From Candidatus Latescibacterota bacterium (lineage in GTDB: Bacteria; Latescibacterota; UBA2968; UBA8231), in NCBI GenBank assembly GCA_020852055.1, contig JADZBP010000090.1, forward strand, positions 1-49,994: DNA of 49,994 bases, written 5' to 3'. Both the position numbers and the translations under genes were made by a program. The notes below the pieces were generated by a model. That model did not search any database, was not told where the DNA came from, and worked only from the letters and a program-made list of their open reading frames with translations. Of the stretch, positions 16,450-24,764 are shown piece after piece; within the stretch, counting starts at the first letter, position 1; each line of letters begins with the position of its first letter.

Positions 16450-16620
16450 GTGAACGTGCTGATCCGCGACCAAGATCTGTCTGACGAACACCTGCTTTTC
16501 ACCCATCAGATCTGCGCTGACCGGTACGCAGCCGTGGCTACCAACGACCGCCGCCAGGAAATCGCCAGGACCTACCCCGCCGGCTACTGCAGGGCTCTGC
16601 TGGCCGCGCTCAAGGCCTGA
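16450..16620 (+). CDS. 56-aa small protein of unknown function
   Basis: A short GTG-started frame (first residues MNVLIRDQDL, last ALLAALKA), preceded by CAGAGGA about 8 nt upstream and by the promoter-like sequence at 16388-16416. It fills most of the space between the SDR and esterase genes and ends 9 nt before the esterase GTG. The composition is protein-like (two cysteines, several charged residues, an amphipathic C-terminal ACRALLAALKA-like helix) with no transmembrane segment. No family is recognised. Coding is supported by position, ribosome site and spacing only. Confidence 0.5.
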   Translation: MNVLIRDQDLSDEHLLFTHQICADRYAAVATNDRRQEIARTYPAGYCRALLAALKA

Positions 16621-16629
16621 GGCGCTGCC

Positions 16630-17814
16630 GTGCCCGTGTTCCCCGACCTGCCCCTGGGCCGCCGGCCCCTCAACGATTACGGCAGCCTCGAGGCGATGAT
16701 CCGTACCCTCCGGGCCCACCAACCCCAGGATCTGCACGCCGAGCGCTGGCGCCAGGCCCACCCGCAGGGGACCTTCGCCCAATGGCAATTGCAGGCGAAG
16801 GCCTGTCTCCGCGAGGGCCTGCACTGCGAGCCCGGCCTGGTCGAGTTGCAGCCCCGGACCCTGGAGCTGCGCCCCCGCGAGGGTTTCACCCTCGAACGGG
16901 TGGAGTTCAACACCGCCCCCTGGAGCCGGGTCGAAGGCTATTTCCTGCTGCCCACCGGGGTGTCCTATCCGGTGCCGGGCCTGGTGGTCTTCCACGCCTG
17001 GGGCGGGCCCATGCTCTTCGGCAAGGACCGCATCGTCGATACCGGCCGCGACCATGCCCTGCTGGCGGCCCACCGGCAGACCTACTACAGCGGCAGGTAC
17101 CTGGCCGAGGAATTCGCGCGCCGAGGGTATGCGGTCATCGTCATCGACGCGCACCACTTCGGGTCGCGGGCACCGCGGGGGCTGGGCGCCATTCCGGCGG
17201 CGTATGATCCCTTCACCCTCGGCGACACCGAGTACCAGGCCCTCGACACCCTGGTCCGCGAGCAACTCTACCTGGGGGTGCGGCAGCTCAACTGGGCCGG
17301 CACCACCTGGGCGGGCATCAACTACTGGGACGACCGCGGCTGCGTCGATTTTCTGCGCAGCCGGCCCGAGGTGGACCCGGAGCGCCTCGGCTGCACCGGG
17401 CTCTCGGGCGGGGGCTGGCGCACCAATATACTCGCCGCCCTCGACGACCGGGTGCGGGCCTCGGTGAGTGTGGGCTGGATGACCACCGGCAACTACCAGC
17501 AGGTGTACAATGTGGCCGGCGCCATCGGCACCTTCTGCCTGCTGCCCGGGGTCTGGGATCGCCTCGATATCCCCGACCTGACCATCATGGCCGCGCCGGG
17601 CAGGCATCTGGTGGTCAGCGGCAGCGAGGACGAGTTGTTCCCGCCCGAGGCCCAGCAGGACGCCGCCCGCCAGATCCGCGCGGGGTACGCCTGGGCGGGT
17701 TGTCCCGACTATTGCGGACACTATAATCCGCCCAAGCCCCACTGCTACGACGCCCAGATCCAGGCCGAGGCCCTGGCCTGGTTCGACCTACATTTGCAGG
17801 GAGGAGGAGGATGA
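16630..17814 (+). CDS. Alpha/beta-hydrolase (acetylxylan-esterase/dienelactone-hydrolase-like)
   Basis: A 394-aa serine hydrolase of the alpha/beta fold. The nucleophile elbow is GLSGGGW with S259. The acid is probably D334 (GSEDELFP), and the histidine H371 (KPHCYD) or H364 (CGHYN). VFHAWGGPMLF supplies the oxyanion-hole strand. No signal peptide is visible, so it is predicted cytoplasmic. Start is GTG at 16630; it overlaps the RidA gene by 4 nt. Within this cluster a deacetylase/esterase acting on imported acylated sugar fragments is the simplest reading, but the family is broad. Confidence 0.85.
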   Translation: MPVFPDLPLGRRPLNDYGSLEAMIRTLRAHQPQDLHAERWRQAHPQGTFAQWQLQAKACLREGLHCEPGLVELQPRTLELRPREGFTLERVEFNTAPWSRVEGYFLLPTGVSYPVPGLVVFHAWGGPMLFGKDRIVDTGRDHALLAAHRQTYYSGRYLAEEFARRGYAVIVIDAHHFGSRAPRGLGAIPAAYDPFTLGDTEYQALDTLVREQLYLGVRQLNWAGTTWAGINYWDDRGCVDFLRSRPEVDPERLGCTGLSGGGWRTNILAALDDRVRASVSVGWMTTGNYQQVYNVAGAIGTFCLLPGVWDRLDIPDLTIMAAPGRHLVVSGSEDELFPPEAQQDAARQIRAGYAWAGCPDYCGHYNPPKPHCYDAQIQAEALAWFDLHLQGGGG

Positions 17815-18212
17815 GCAGCTTCGAGGAGATCCGGACCGGCAACGCCTCTCACCAGGGATGGCCCTATTCCGAAGCCGTGCGCGCCGGCGATTTTATCTTT
17901 GTCGCCGGCATCGGCGCCGAGGACGAGACCACCGGCCAGTTGGTGGGCCAGACCATCGAGGCGCAGACCCGTTTTGTCTTCGCCAAGATCGACCGCATCC
18001 TCGGCCATGCCGGGGCCGGCCTGCGCCAGGTGTGCCGGGTCTCGGTCCATCTGAAGGATATCCAGGACTTCCAGGCTTTCAGCGACACCTATGCCCAGAT
18101 CTTCGCCTGGGAACCCAAACCGACTCGTATCACCCATCAGTCCGGCCTCTGGCCCGGGCTCTTGATCGAGGTCGAGTGCACCGCCTACCAGCCAGCCCAG
18201 AAAGAGCCGTGA
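17811..18212 (+). CDS. RidA/YjgF/Rid-family protein
   Basis: A 133-aa Rid-superfamily protein (trimeric, active sites at subunit interfaces) that hydrolyses reactive enamine/imine intermediates to ketoacids and ammonia. The key arginine is R106 (KPTRITHQ), followed by the LIEVECTAY strand carrying the conserved acid. GGAGGAGG precedes the ATG at 17811, which overlaps the esterase stop by 4 nt. The residues after R106 are not those of canonical RidA, so it may be a pathway-specific Rid subfamily. Its stop TGA overlaps the next ATG by one base (TGATG). Confidence 0.9.
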   Translation: MSSFEEIRTGNASHQGWPYSEAVRAGDFIFVAGIGAEDETTGQLVGQTIEAQTRFVFAKIDRILGHAGAGLRQVCRVSVHLKDIQDFQAFSDTYAQIFAWEPKPTRITHQSGLWPGLLIEVECTAYQPAQKEP

Positions 18213-18931
18213 TGGACATCGATGTCGACCAGTACCGCCAGCAGGGATTCACCGTGGCGCGCAGCCTGATCCCCACCGCCGATCTGCTCCGGATCCGCAT
18301 GCGCCTGATGGACCTGCTCGAAGGCGGACACAGCTGGCCACCGGATCATTTCCAGATCCTCGACCCGACCCGCTTCCGCAACAGCAAGGGCGGGCCGGTG
18401 CCCATCGGGGTGCAGCGGCCCGCCCGCTGCGAGCAGGTCTTCCGCGACATCGCCGAGCACCCCCGGCTGGCGCAGGCCATGGGTCAGTTGCTGGGCGGGC
18501 CGGTCGAGCTGTACACCGACCAGGCGCTCATCAAAGGGCCCCAGATCAGCGGCCAGTCCTTCTACCACCAGGACTCCTATTACTGGAAGATCGCCCCGGA
18601 GAAGGGCTGCAACGCCTGGATCGCCCTCGACAAGGTGGGCGTCGAGGCCAGCGCCCTGGCGATCATGCCGGGCAGCCACCAGGGCTGGGAACTCAGCCCG
18701 CACGAGGCCTACTACGATACCCCCACCTTCCACAGCGCCAAGACCGGCCAGGCCTTCACCCGCTGGCGCATCCCGCTGACGGAGGTGGATTTCGCCGGGG
18801 AGCAGCTGCTGGCCATGGAACCAGGAGATACCGCCTTCTTCACCAACTACACCTGGCACCGCTCCGAGCCCAATAATTCCGGCACCCACAAATGCGCCTA
18901 CGCTGTCGCCTATCAGCTGAAGGGGAAATAG
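18212..18931 (+). CDS. Phytanoyl-CoA dioxygenase (PhyH) family protein, canonical metal site
   Basis: A 239-aa Fe(II)/2-oxoglutarate oxygenase. The facial triad is complete: H119 and D121 (FYHQDSYYW) and H216 (YTWHRSEPN), with K227 placed to bind 2-oxoglutarate. Unlike the other PhyH of the cluster (12811-13644) it keeps the standard HxD. It starts in a TGATG overlap with the Rid gene, so it is cotranscribed. It is the last gene of the apparent cluster; serS follows after 37 nt. Substrate unknown; hydroxylation of a small acid or sugar derivative is possible. Confidence 0.9.
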   Translation: MDIDVDQYRQQGFTVARSLIPTADLLRIRMRLMDLLEGGHSWPPDHFQILDPTRFRNSKGGPVPIGVQRPARCEQVFRDIAEHPRLAQAMGQLLGGPVELYTDQALIKGPQISGQSFYHQDSYYWKIAPEKGCNAWIALDKVGVEASALAIMPGSHQGWELSPHEAYYDTPTFHSAKTGQAFTRWRIPLTEVDFAGEQLLAMEPGDTAFFTNYTWHRSEPNNSGTHKCAYAVAYQLKGK

Positions 18932-18968
18932 CCGCCCTGCCCAACAAAAAAACACCAGAGAGCGACCC

Positions 18969-20315
18969 ATGATCGACGTCAAACTGCTCCGCACCGATCC
19001 CGAAGCCATGCGCCAGGCCATCCGCCTGCGCAAGGTCGATCCCCAGAAGGCCGACCTCGACCGCTGGCTGCAACTGGATGAGCGCCGCCGCGAACTGCAG
19101 GCCAGCATCGACAGTCTCAACACCGCCAAGAAGGAGTTGTCGCGCCTGGGCCGCACCGACCCCGAGGCCGCCCGGCAAAAAGGCCAGAAACTGCGCGAAC
19201 AAAGCCGGGCGCTCGAACAGGAGATGGACCAGCTCAGCGCCGAATGGCAGGCCATCCTCGACTGGATGCCCAACTGGCCCCACCCCGAGATGCCGCGCGG
19301 GGCCGGCGAGGAGGACAACCCGGAGGAGAAGGCCTGGATCCCAGGCAAAGGCTACCTGGACGCCGGGCATCTGGGCCACAGCGCCGCCCAGATTCCCGCC
19401 TTCCCCTGCCACGCCGACAGCGGCAACTTCACCCCCCAGGTGCACGCCGATCTGGGCGCCCGGCTGGGCATCGACACCCAGCAGGCCGGCAAGGTCTCGG
19501 GTTCGCGTTTCACCTATATCCGCGGCGACCTGGCCCTAATGCAGCACGCCCTGTCCCAGTTGCTCATCGGCGAGTTGCTGCGGCGCGGGTACGAGATGCT
19601 CATTCCCCCCCTGCTGGTGCGGGAGCCGGCCCTGTACGGCACCTCCCATTTCCCCGAGGGCCGCGCCCAGGTCTACGCCATCCAGAGCGACAACGTCGAG
19701 GACCAGACCCAACTCTTCCTGGTGGGCTCCTCGGAGCCGGCCAACTTCAGCTGTTTCGCCGGCCGCACCCTGCGCGAGGACGAATTACCCCTGCGCCTCT
19801 TTGCCTATACCCCCTGCTTCCGCTCCGAGGCCGGCTCCTGGGGCAAGGATGTCAAGGGCATCAAACGGGTGCACCAGTTCGACAAGCTGGAGATGAACTC
19901 GGTGTGCACCCCGGAGCAGTCCGAGGCCATGTATGAGGAGTTCGGCGGCATCAACGAGTGGCTGATCCAGGCGCTCGAACTGCCCTATCGCATCGTCGAC
20001 AAATGCACCGGCGATGCCGGGTACCTGGCCAGCCACCGCCAGCGCGACGTCGAGGTGTGGATGCCCGCCTCCCGCGAATACATGGAGGTGATGACCGACA
20101 CCAACACCACCGACTACCAGGCCCGTCGCCTCGAGATCCGCTACAAGGCGGCCCAGGGCGGCACCCGCTTCTGCCACACCGTCAACGACACCGGCTGCGC
20201 CATGGGCCGCATGCTCATCGCCATCGTCGAGAACTACCAGCAGCAGGACGGGGTGGTGAAGGTGCCCGGGGCCCTGCGGCCGGTGATGGGCAGAGACTAC
20301 CTGCAACCCAAATAG
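18969..20315 (+). CDS. serS: Seryl-tRNA synthetase
   Basis: A 448-aa class II aminoacyl-tRNA synthetase that charges tRNA-Ser (and tRNA-Sec). The N-terminal coiled-coil arm (about residues 30-100) binds the tRNA long variable arm. Motif 2 is FRSEAGSWGKD with VHQFDKLEM, and motif 3 is CAMGRMLIAIVENYQQ. Length and motif order are normal. The ATG at 18969 follows GAGAGCGACCC. It lies 37 nt after the PhyH gene and 7 nt before folD. This is the expected single-copy essential gene. Confidence 0.97.
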   Translation: MIDVKLLRTDPEAMRQAIRLRKVDPQKADLDRWLQLDERRRELQASIDSLNTAKKELSRLGRTDPEAARQKGQKLREQSRALEQEMDQLSAEWQAILDWMPNWPHPEMPRGAGEEDNPEEKAWIPGKGYLDAGHLGHSAAQIPAFPCHADSGNFTPQVHADLGARLGIDTQQAGKVSGSRFTYIRGDLALMQHALSQLLIGELLRRGYEMLIPPLLVREPALYGTSHFPEGRAQVYAIQSDNVEDQTQLFLVGSSEPANFSCFAGRTLREDELPLRLFAYTPCFRSEAGSWGKDVKGIKRVHQFDKLEMNSVCTPEQSEAMYEEFGGINEWLIQALELPYRIVDKCTGDAGYLASHRQRDVEVWMPASREYMEVMTDTNTTDYQARRLEIRYKAAQGGTRFCHTVNDTGCAMGRMLIAIVENYQQQDGVVKVPGALRPVMGRDYLQPK

Positions 20316-20322
20316 GAACGAT

Positions 20323-21204
20323 ATGAGTGCGAGAATTATCGACGGCAACGAAGTGGCCGCCGCCATGCGCGGGGAGATGAAGGCCCAGATCGATCAGTTA
20401 CGCCAGGCCGGCCGGCCGGTGCCCGGCCTCGCCGTGGTCCTGGTGGGCGACAACCCGGCTTCGGTCTCCTATGTGCGCGGCAAGCGCAAGGCCGCCGAGG
20501 AGGTGGGCATCCATTCGGTGGAACACCGTTTCCCCGCCGACTTCAGCCAGGCCAAGTTGGCCGAGGTCATCGCCGGCCTCAACCAGGACCCCGCCATCCA
20601 CGGCATCCTGGTGCAGCTGCCCCTGCCCGGCCACATCAGCGAGAGCGCCATCATCAACGCCATCCACCCCGACAAGGACGTGGACGGACTGCACCCGGTG
20701 AACCTGGGCCGCCTCCTGCGCCAGGAGGAGGGTTTCCTGCCCTGCACCCCGTACGGCGTGCAGCAGATGCTGGTGCGCTCCCAAATCCCGGTAGGCGGAA
20801 AACACGTGGTGGTGGTGGGCCGCAGTTCCCTGGTGGGCCGGCCCCTCGCCAATATCCTGCTACAGAAACGCGAGGGCGCCAACGCCACGGTCACCGTCTG
20901 CCATACCGGCACCCCGGATATCGGCTATTTCACCCGCCAAGCCGAGATTCTGGTAGTGGCGGCGGGCAAACCCAACGCCGTGACCGCCGACATGGTGCGC
21001 GAGGGAGCGGTGGTGATCGATGTGGGGGTCAACCGGGTGGAGGACGCCTCGCGCAAGCAGGGCTACCGCCTGGTGGGCGACGTGGATTTTGCCGCCGTGA
21101 AGGAGAAGGCCAGCGCCATCACCCCAGTGCCCGGAGGCGTGGGCCCGATGACCATCACCATGTTGCTCTACAACACCCTGTGGGCCGCCCAGCGGCGAAC
21201 CTAG
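20323..21204 (+). CDS. folD: Bifunctional methylenetetrahydrofolate dehydrogenase/cyclohydrolase FolD
   Basis: A 293-aa enzyme that oxidises 5,10-methylene-THF with NADP and hydrolyses the methenyl product. Family signatures are SVSYVRGKRKAAEEVGI (catalytic Tyr and Lys), ILVQLPLPGHI, DVDGLHPVN, the Rossmann segment VVGRSSLVGRPLA and the C-terminal TPVPGGVGPMT. It starts 7 nt after serS and should be cotranscribed. The last 4 nt overlap convergently with the PilZ-like gene. Confidence 0.97.
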   Translation: MSARIIDGNEVAAAMRGEMKAQIDQLRQAGRPVPGLAVVLVGDNPASVSYVRGKRKAAEEVGIHSVEHRFPADFSQAKLAEVIAGLNQDPAIHGILVQLPLPGHISESAIINAIHPDKDVDGLHPVNLGRLLRQEEGFLPCTPYGVQQMLVRSQIPVGGKHVVVVGRSSLVGRPLANILLQKREGANATVTVCHTGTPDIGYFTRQAEILVVAAGKPNAVTADMVREGAVVIDVGVNRVEDASRKQGYRLVGDVDFAAVKEKASAITPVPGGVGPMTITMLLYNTLWAAQRRT

Positions 21205-22685
21205 GGACGGCCGCTGGCCGGGGGCCGGCGCGAGGCCTGGTATTCGAGGTGCCCGCGCAACTGGTTCAGCTTGGCGCTGATCTGGGCGAAGTGCGGATTG
21301 TCGCGGGCCCCGCGTATCAGTTTCCAGCGCTCCAACTCGCCCGGGTCCAGCGCCGCAGCCTGTAGCTCGTAGACCAGGCGCAGCCCGTGCTGGAGCAGGC
21401 GTTTGCCGGCCCGTTCCCGCACGTGGGTCTGCACCACCTGGGCGACGAAGGGAATCTTGAAAGGCAACTCAGGCTGGAACTGTTTGAGTTCTTCGGGGAA
21501 ACGCAGGCGGGGATAGAGATTCAGATGGAGCATGGGCCGGCCCAGGGCGGCGAAGGCCCGGTCCCAACCCGGTCCCTCGTACGGGGTTCCTTCCTTCTGC
21601 TCCGCAGGGCTCGCAGGTCCCAGCAACCCCTTGAGCAGAGCGGCCTGACCCTCCACCCGCAAGCCGCCCACGCTGTAGTCGACCAGCTCCAGCTTGAGGC
21701 CTTCCTCCCCCATCAGTGGCCCGAGGGGGCGGAGCACGTCGTTCTGGATCTGGGTTTCCAGCACCTCGCAGCGGACCTGCCAGTACCCGCCATGGGCGGG
21801 AAAATAGAGCACCACCCTTTCCCCTGGGTGCAGGTTGTAGGGGTTGTCTTTGTTGGCCAGGTCGGCTTTGGCGGATTTCTTGAGGTAAAGGATATTGCGC
21901 TGCAGATCGCGCTCAAGGCCCAGCACGGTACTGGGGCCCAGTTGCAGCATCTCCTCCGTGCCACTCTGTATCTGCCGCAGGTCCTTTTTGGCCACCTTGG
22001 CCACCGTCACCAGGCGGTCCGGTGGCGCTTTCTCCTGCATCAGGGCGCGGAACACCTCGATGGCGGGCCGGGCCTCCGGCAGCTTGCCCGTCGCCGGCGC
22101 CAGTGGCACGGGCCGCAGGTCCGCCAGTTCGGCGGGCAGGGCGCCGGCCTTGGGAAACTGGCGCTGGGTGTTCTGCACAAAAACATCGAACTGCACATAC
22201 GAGGTAAGCGATACCCGCGAATCGCCGTGATTTTTGAGCACGTACCGCAGGTGTTTGCGCCTTTCCTCGCGGTTCAAGGGGCCCAGGGGCTGCAGCTTGA
22301 ACGCGGCTTTGACCTTGAAGTCGAGGGTTTCGACCAGTTCGGGCAGGAGACGGAAATGACCCAGCACCTGGCACTCGAGCTTGACCGGCGCCTGCTGGTG
22401 GAGGAACTGCAGCAGCACTGTGGCTTTGCCCCCGGTCAGCAGGGGCTGCTCTTCGGCCTTGAGTGCGTCGGGGGTGGTGATGTAGAAACACTGCCCGTCG
22501 TGGTAGAGTTGCCGGCCTCGCCTGAGGAAGAAGGTCTTGCCCAGATCGGTGGACTTCGCCCCCTCGTTCCCTGCCTGCAACAGGATCTGGGCCGAAGCCG
22601 GGTTCATTTCGGCCAGCCGCGCTGCCGCTTCCGCAGGATCGAAGGTGTCCACCTCTTTTTTAGGCGACCGGAAAAAACCCAGCAT
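21201..22685 (-). CDS. Large PilZ-like domain protein
   Basis: A 494-aa soluble protein. The C-terminal part has a PilZ-like beta-barrel feature, with ELVDYSVGGLRVEG matching the DxSxxGxx strand. A basic cluster NREERRKHLRYV lies in the middle region and resembles the RxxxR switch of c-di-GMP receptors, but it sits well before that strand, so the assignment is tentative and may involve tandem YcgR-like/PilZ modules. The N-terminal ~180 residues look like a beta-rich partner domain. No membrane segment is seen. Divergent from the mannonate-dehydratase-like gene through a short AT-rich spacer. A role in c-di-GMP-dependent motility or surface control would be expected if binding is real. Confidence 0.6.
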   Translation of the reverse strand: MLGFFRSPKKEVDTFDPAEAAARLAEMNPASAQILLQAGNEGAKSTDLGKTFFLRRGRQLYHDGQCFYITTPDALKAEEQPLLTGGKATVLLQFLHQQAPVKLECQVLGHFRLLPELVETLDFKVKAAFKLQPLGPLNREERRKHLRYVLKNHGDSRVSLTSYVQFDVFVQNTQRQFPKAGALPAELADLRPVPLAPATGKLPEARPAIEVFRALMQEKAPPDRLVTVAKVAKKDLRQIQSGTEEMLQLGPSTVLGLERDLQRNILYLKKSAKADLANKDNPYNLHPGERVVLYFPAHGGYWQVRCEVLETQIQNDVLRPLGPLMGEEGLKLELVDYSVGGLRVEGQAALLKGLLGPASPAEQKEGTPYEGPGWDRAFAALGRPMLHLNLYPRLRFPEELKQFQPELPFKIPFVAQVVQTHVRERAGKRLLQHGLRLVYELQAAALDPGELERWKLIRGARDNPHFAQISAKLNQLRGHLEYQASRRPPASGRP

Positions 22686-22712
22686 GTACCCAGCTCCGTG
22701 TCATGGTTTTCC

Positions 22713-22720
22713 TATATATA
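22713..22720. promoter_or_regulatory. TATATATA in divergent intergenic spacer
   Basis: A palindromic TATATATA, followed by a T tract, stands out in this GC-rich DNA between the divergent PilZ-like and mannonate-dehydratase-like genes. It can act as a -10 on either strand. No clear -35 boxes were found. Confidence 0.3.
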
Positions 22721-22759
22721 CGCCTTTTTTCCCCACCCCTTCAAGCGAGGAGTAACGCC

Positions 22760-23719
22760 GTGAAACTGATGGATTATCTGAGCTGGCAGGAGGTCAATTC
22801 CGAGAACCTGAACTTCTACAAGGCCATCGGGGTGGATTACCTGATGGTGCACGTGCCCGCCGCCCTGGCCGATGGCACCGACCGCACCGAGGAGTTCCGG
22901 CAGTTGAAACGCATGGTGGAGAACCACGGTCTCCAGCTCTACACCCTGCATTCGGGTGGCCTGCCTCGCGACCAGATCGTCTATGGCCGCCCGGGGCGCG
23001 AGAAACAGCTCGAGAACTGGCTCACCGTGCTGCGGGCCATCGGCAAAGCCGGGGTGCCCACCACGGCCACCACCTTCTTTGCCATCAACCACGTCCGCAC
23101 CCCCTCGGCCAAGGGGCGCGGCACCGCCGAGTACAGCACCTTCGTCTATGACGAACTGATGAAGGACCCGCCCTCCTATCCGGGCCAGGAGATCAGCGAG
23201 GCACAGATCTGGGAGAGCATCGAGTGGTTCGTCAAACGGGTGATGCCCGTCGCCGAGGAGGCCGGGGTGCGGGTCGCCCTGCACCCGGACGATCCGCCCA
23301 TCCCCGAGCCCCTGGGCGGGGCGGCCCGCATCGTCACCAGCATCCCCAATTACCAGCGCATCTTCGACCTGGCCCCCAGCCCCAGCAACGGCATGCTCTT
23401 CTGCCAGGGCTGCGTCTCGGAGATGGGTGAGGATGTTTTCCGCGCCATCCGCTATATGGCCGAACGCGACAAGATCGTCTTTGTGCACTTCCGCAATATC
23501 CGCGGCGGCGCCTACAACTTCCAGGAGGTCTTCATCGACGAAGGCCAGACGGACATGATCGCCGCGATGCAGACCTACCGGGACGCCGGGTACCGGGGCG
23601 CCTTTATGATGGACCACACCCCCGGCATCCCCCACCCCAGCGGCCATTGGGCCGGCCGGGCCTATGCCAACGGCTATATCAAGGCCCTGATCCAGATGGT
23701 GTACGGCCGCAACGCCTGA
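22760..23719 (+). CDS. Mannonate dehydratase-like (UxuA family) TIM-barrel enzyme
   Basis: A 319-aa protein of the UxuA family, which dehydrates D-mannonate to 2-keto-3-deoxygluconate in glucuronate breakdown. Family marks are ALHPDDPP (H175), MLFCQGCVSEMGEDV (C215), FVHFRNIRGG (H243) and MMDHTPG (D285), the Cys/His/Asp metal set plus the DDPP loop. It is shorter than E. coli UxuA (about 394 aa) and lacks part of the insert region, so a related sugar-acid dehydratase is possible. Start is GTG at 22760 with GAGGAG 7 nt upstream. It would link uronate chemistry to central metabolism. Confidence 0.85.
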   Translation: MKLMDYLSWQEVNSENLNFYKAIGVDYLMVHVPAALADGTDRTEEFRQLKRMVENHGLQLYTLHSGGLPRDQIVYGRPGREKQLENWLTVLRAIGKAGVPTTATTFFAINHVRTPSAKGRGTAEYSTFVYDELMKDPPSYPGQEISEAQIWESIEWFVKRVMPVAEEAGVRVALHPDDPPIPEPLGGAARIVTSIPNYQRIFDLAPSPSNGMLFCQGCVSEMGEDVFRAIRYMAERDKIVFVHFRNIRGGAYNFQEVFIDEGQTDMIAAMQTYRDAGYRGAFMMDHTPGIPHPSGHWAGRAYANGYIKALIQMVYGRNA

Positions 23720-23730
23720 TCGACAAACAG

Positions 23731-23760
23731 CCTCTCCCCGGGTCGGAGACCGGGGAGAGG
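23731..23760. terminator. Perfect 11-bp hairpin between convergent genes
   Basis: The 11-nt arm CCTCTCCCCGG (23731-23741) pairs exactly with CCGGGGAGAGG (23750-23760) around an 8-nt loop. It lies between the stops of the UxuA-like and SDR genes. No clear T tract follows on either strand, so termination may be factor-assisted. Confidence 0.6.
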
Positions 23761-23783
23761 CCCGGCCCGGCTGGGGCTGACCC

Positions 23784-24668
23784 TCAGCCGGCCTTGTGCG
23801 CCTCCATCCACGCCCGCATCGGGGCGCCGGCCTCCTCCATCTTCTGCCGCGATCCCACCGGGGCATAGGGACTCAGGTAGGTGGTGAGGCCGCCGTCCAC
23901 CACGATGTTCTGCCCGGTCACGAAACGGGACTCCTCGGCAGCCAGGTACAGGGCGCAGTAGGCGATGTCCTCGGGCATGCCCACCATCTCGAGCGCCTGG
24001 AAGTACTTGTGGTTGTCCCGCATCACCTCGCCGAAGCGCTCGAGGAACTCGGCCTGGTGTTCGGCCTTCACCTGTTTTAGGATGCTCTCCTCGTACATCT
24101 CCAACCAGATGGCTCCCGGACTGACGGTATTCACGCGGATGCGATGGGGCGCCAGTTCGGCGGCCAGGGACCGGGTGCAGCCGATGATGCCGCCCTTGGT
24201 GGCGGCGTAGACGGTGTTGAGCGGGCTGCCGTCCACCCCGTGCACCGAGGAGACATTGATGATGGACCCGCCGCCCCGCGCCTTGAGCAGGGGCACGGCA
24301 AAGTGGCACCCATGGTACATGCCGCGCAGATTGGTGTCCATCACCCGGTCGTAGTCGGCCGTCTCTACCTCGTCCACCGGCAGGCGCAACCCGATGCCGG
24401 CGTTGTTGACCAGGATGTCCAGGCCGCCGAAACGGTCCTGGGTAGCGGCCACCAGCTCCTTGACCTGCTCGGATTTGGCGACGTCCGTGGGCACGGCCAG
24501 GACCTGGCCGCCCTCGGCTTCGATCTCCTTCTTGACCTGCTCCAGCTTGGCCTCGGTGCGCGAGGCGATGGCCACCTTGGCTCCTTCGCGGGCGAAGAGC
24601 CTCGCCGTGGCCCGGCCGATACCCTGGCCACCACCGGTGACAATGGCGATTTTTCCCTGCAAGCGCAT
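23784..24668 (-). CDS. Short-chain dehydrogenase/reductase (SDR)
   Basis: A 294-aa SDR with an extended C-terminus. The cofactor motif is TGGGQGIG (11-18), then NNAG, catalytic Ser in NVSSVHG, and YAATK for the YxxxK pair; the closing VDGGLTTYLSP is typical of 3-oxoacyl/gluconate dehydrogenase-like enzymes. About 40 extra residues follow the usual end. A GGAGGA site precedes the ATG at 24668. It is convergent with the UxuA-like gene and divergent from the aminotransferase gene. The substrate is unknown. Confidence 0.9.
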   Translation of the reverse strand: MRLQGKIAIVTGGGQGIGRATARLFAREGAKVAIASRTEAKLEQVKKEIEAEGGQVLAVPTDVAKSEQVKELVAATQDRFGGLDILVNNAGIGLRLPVDEVETADYDRVMDTNLRGMYHGCHFAVPLLKARGGGSIINVSSVHGVDGSPLNTVYAATKGGIIGCTRSLAAELAPHRIRVNTVSPGAIWLEMYEESILKQVKAEHQAEFLERFGEVMRDNHKYFQALEMVGMPEDIAYCALYLAAEESRFVTGQNIVVDGGLTTYLSPYAPVGSRQKMEEAGAPMRAWMEAHKAG

Positions 24669-24686
24669 GGGGTCCTCCTCTCGATG

Positions 24687-24715
24687 TGGACCGCGTCCGT
24701 GATCGCGGCTATTCT
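24687..24715 (+). promoter_or_regulatory. Candidate promoter for the aminotransferase gene
   Basis: TGGACC (24687-24692), 17 nt, TATTCT (24710-24715), about 50 nt before the ATG at 24765. Four of six -35 bases and five of six -10 bases match consensus. Confidence 0.4.
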
Positions 24716-24764
24716 ACCAGACCCAAGCACAGAATCTAGTCCTCCTTCCACTGCGGAGCAAACC

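Noticed and set aside
15478-17742. A 754-codon open frame on the minus strand opposite the AKR, SDR and esterase genes
   Set aside because: Low-complexity composition, no homology features, antisense to proven genes.
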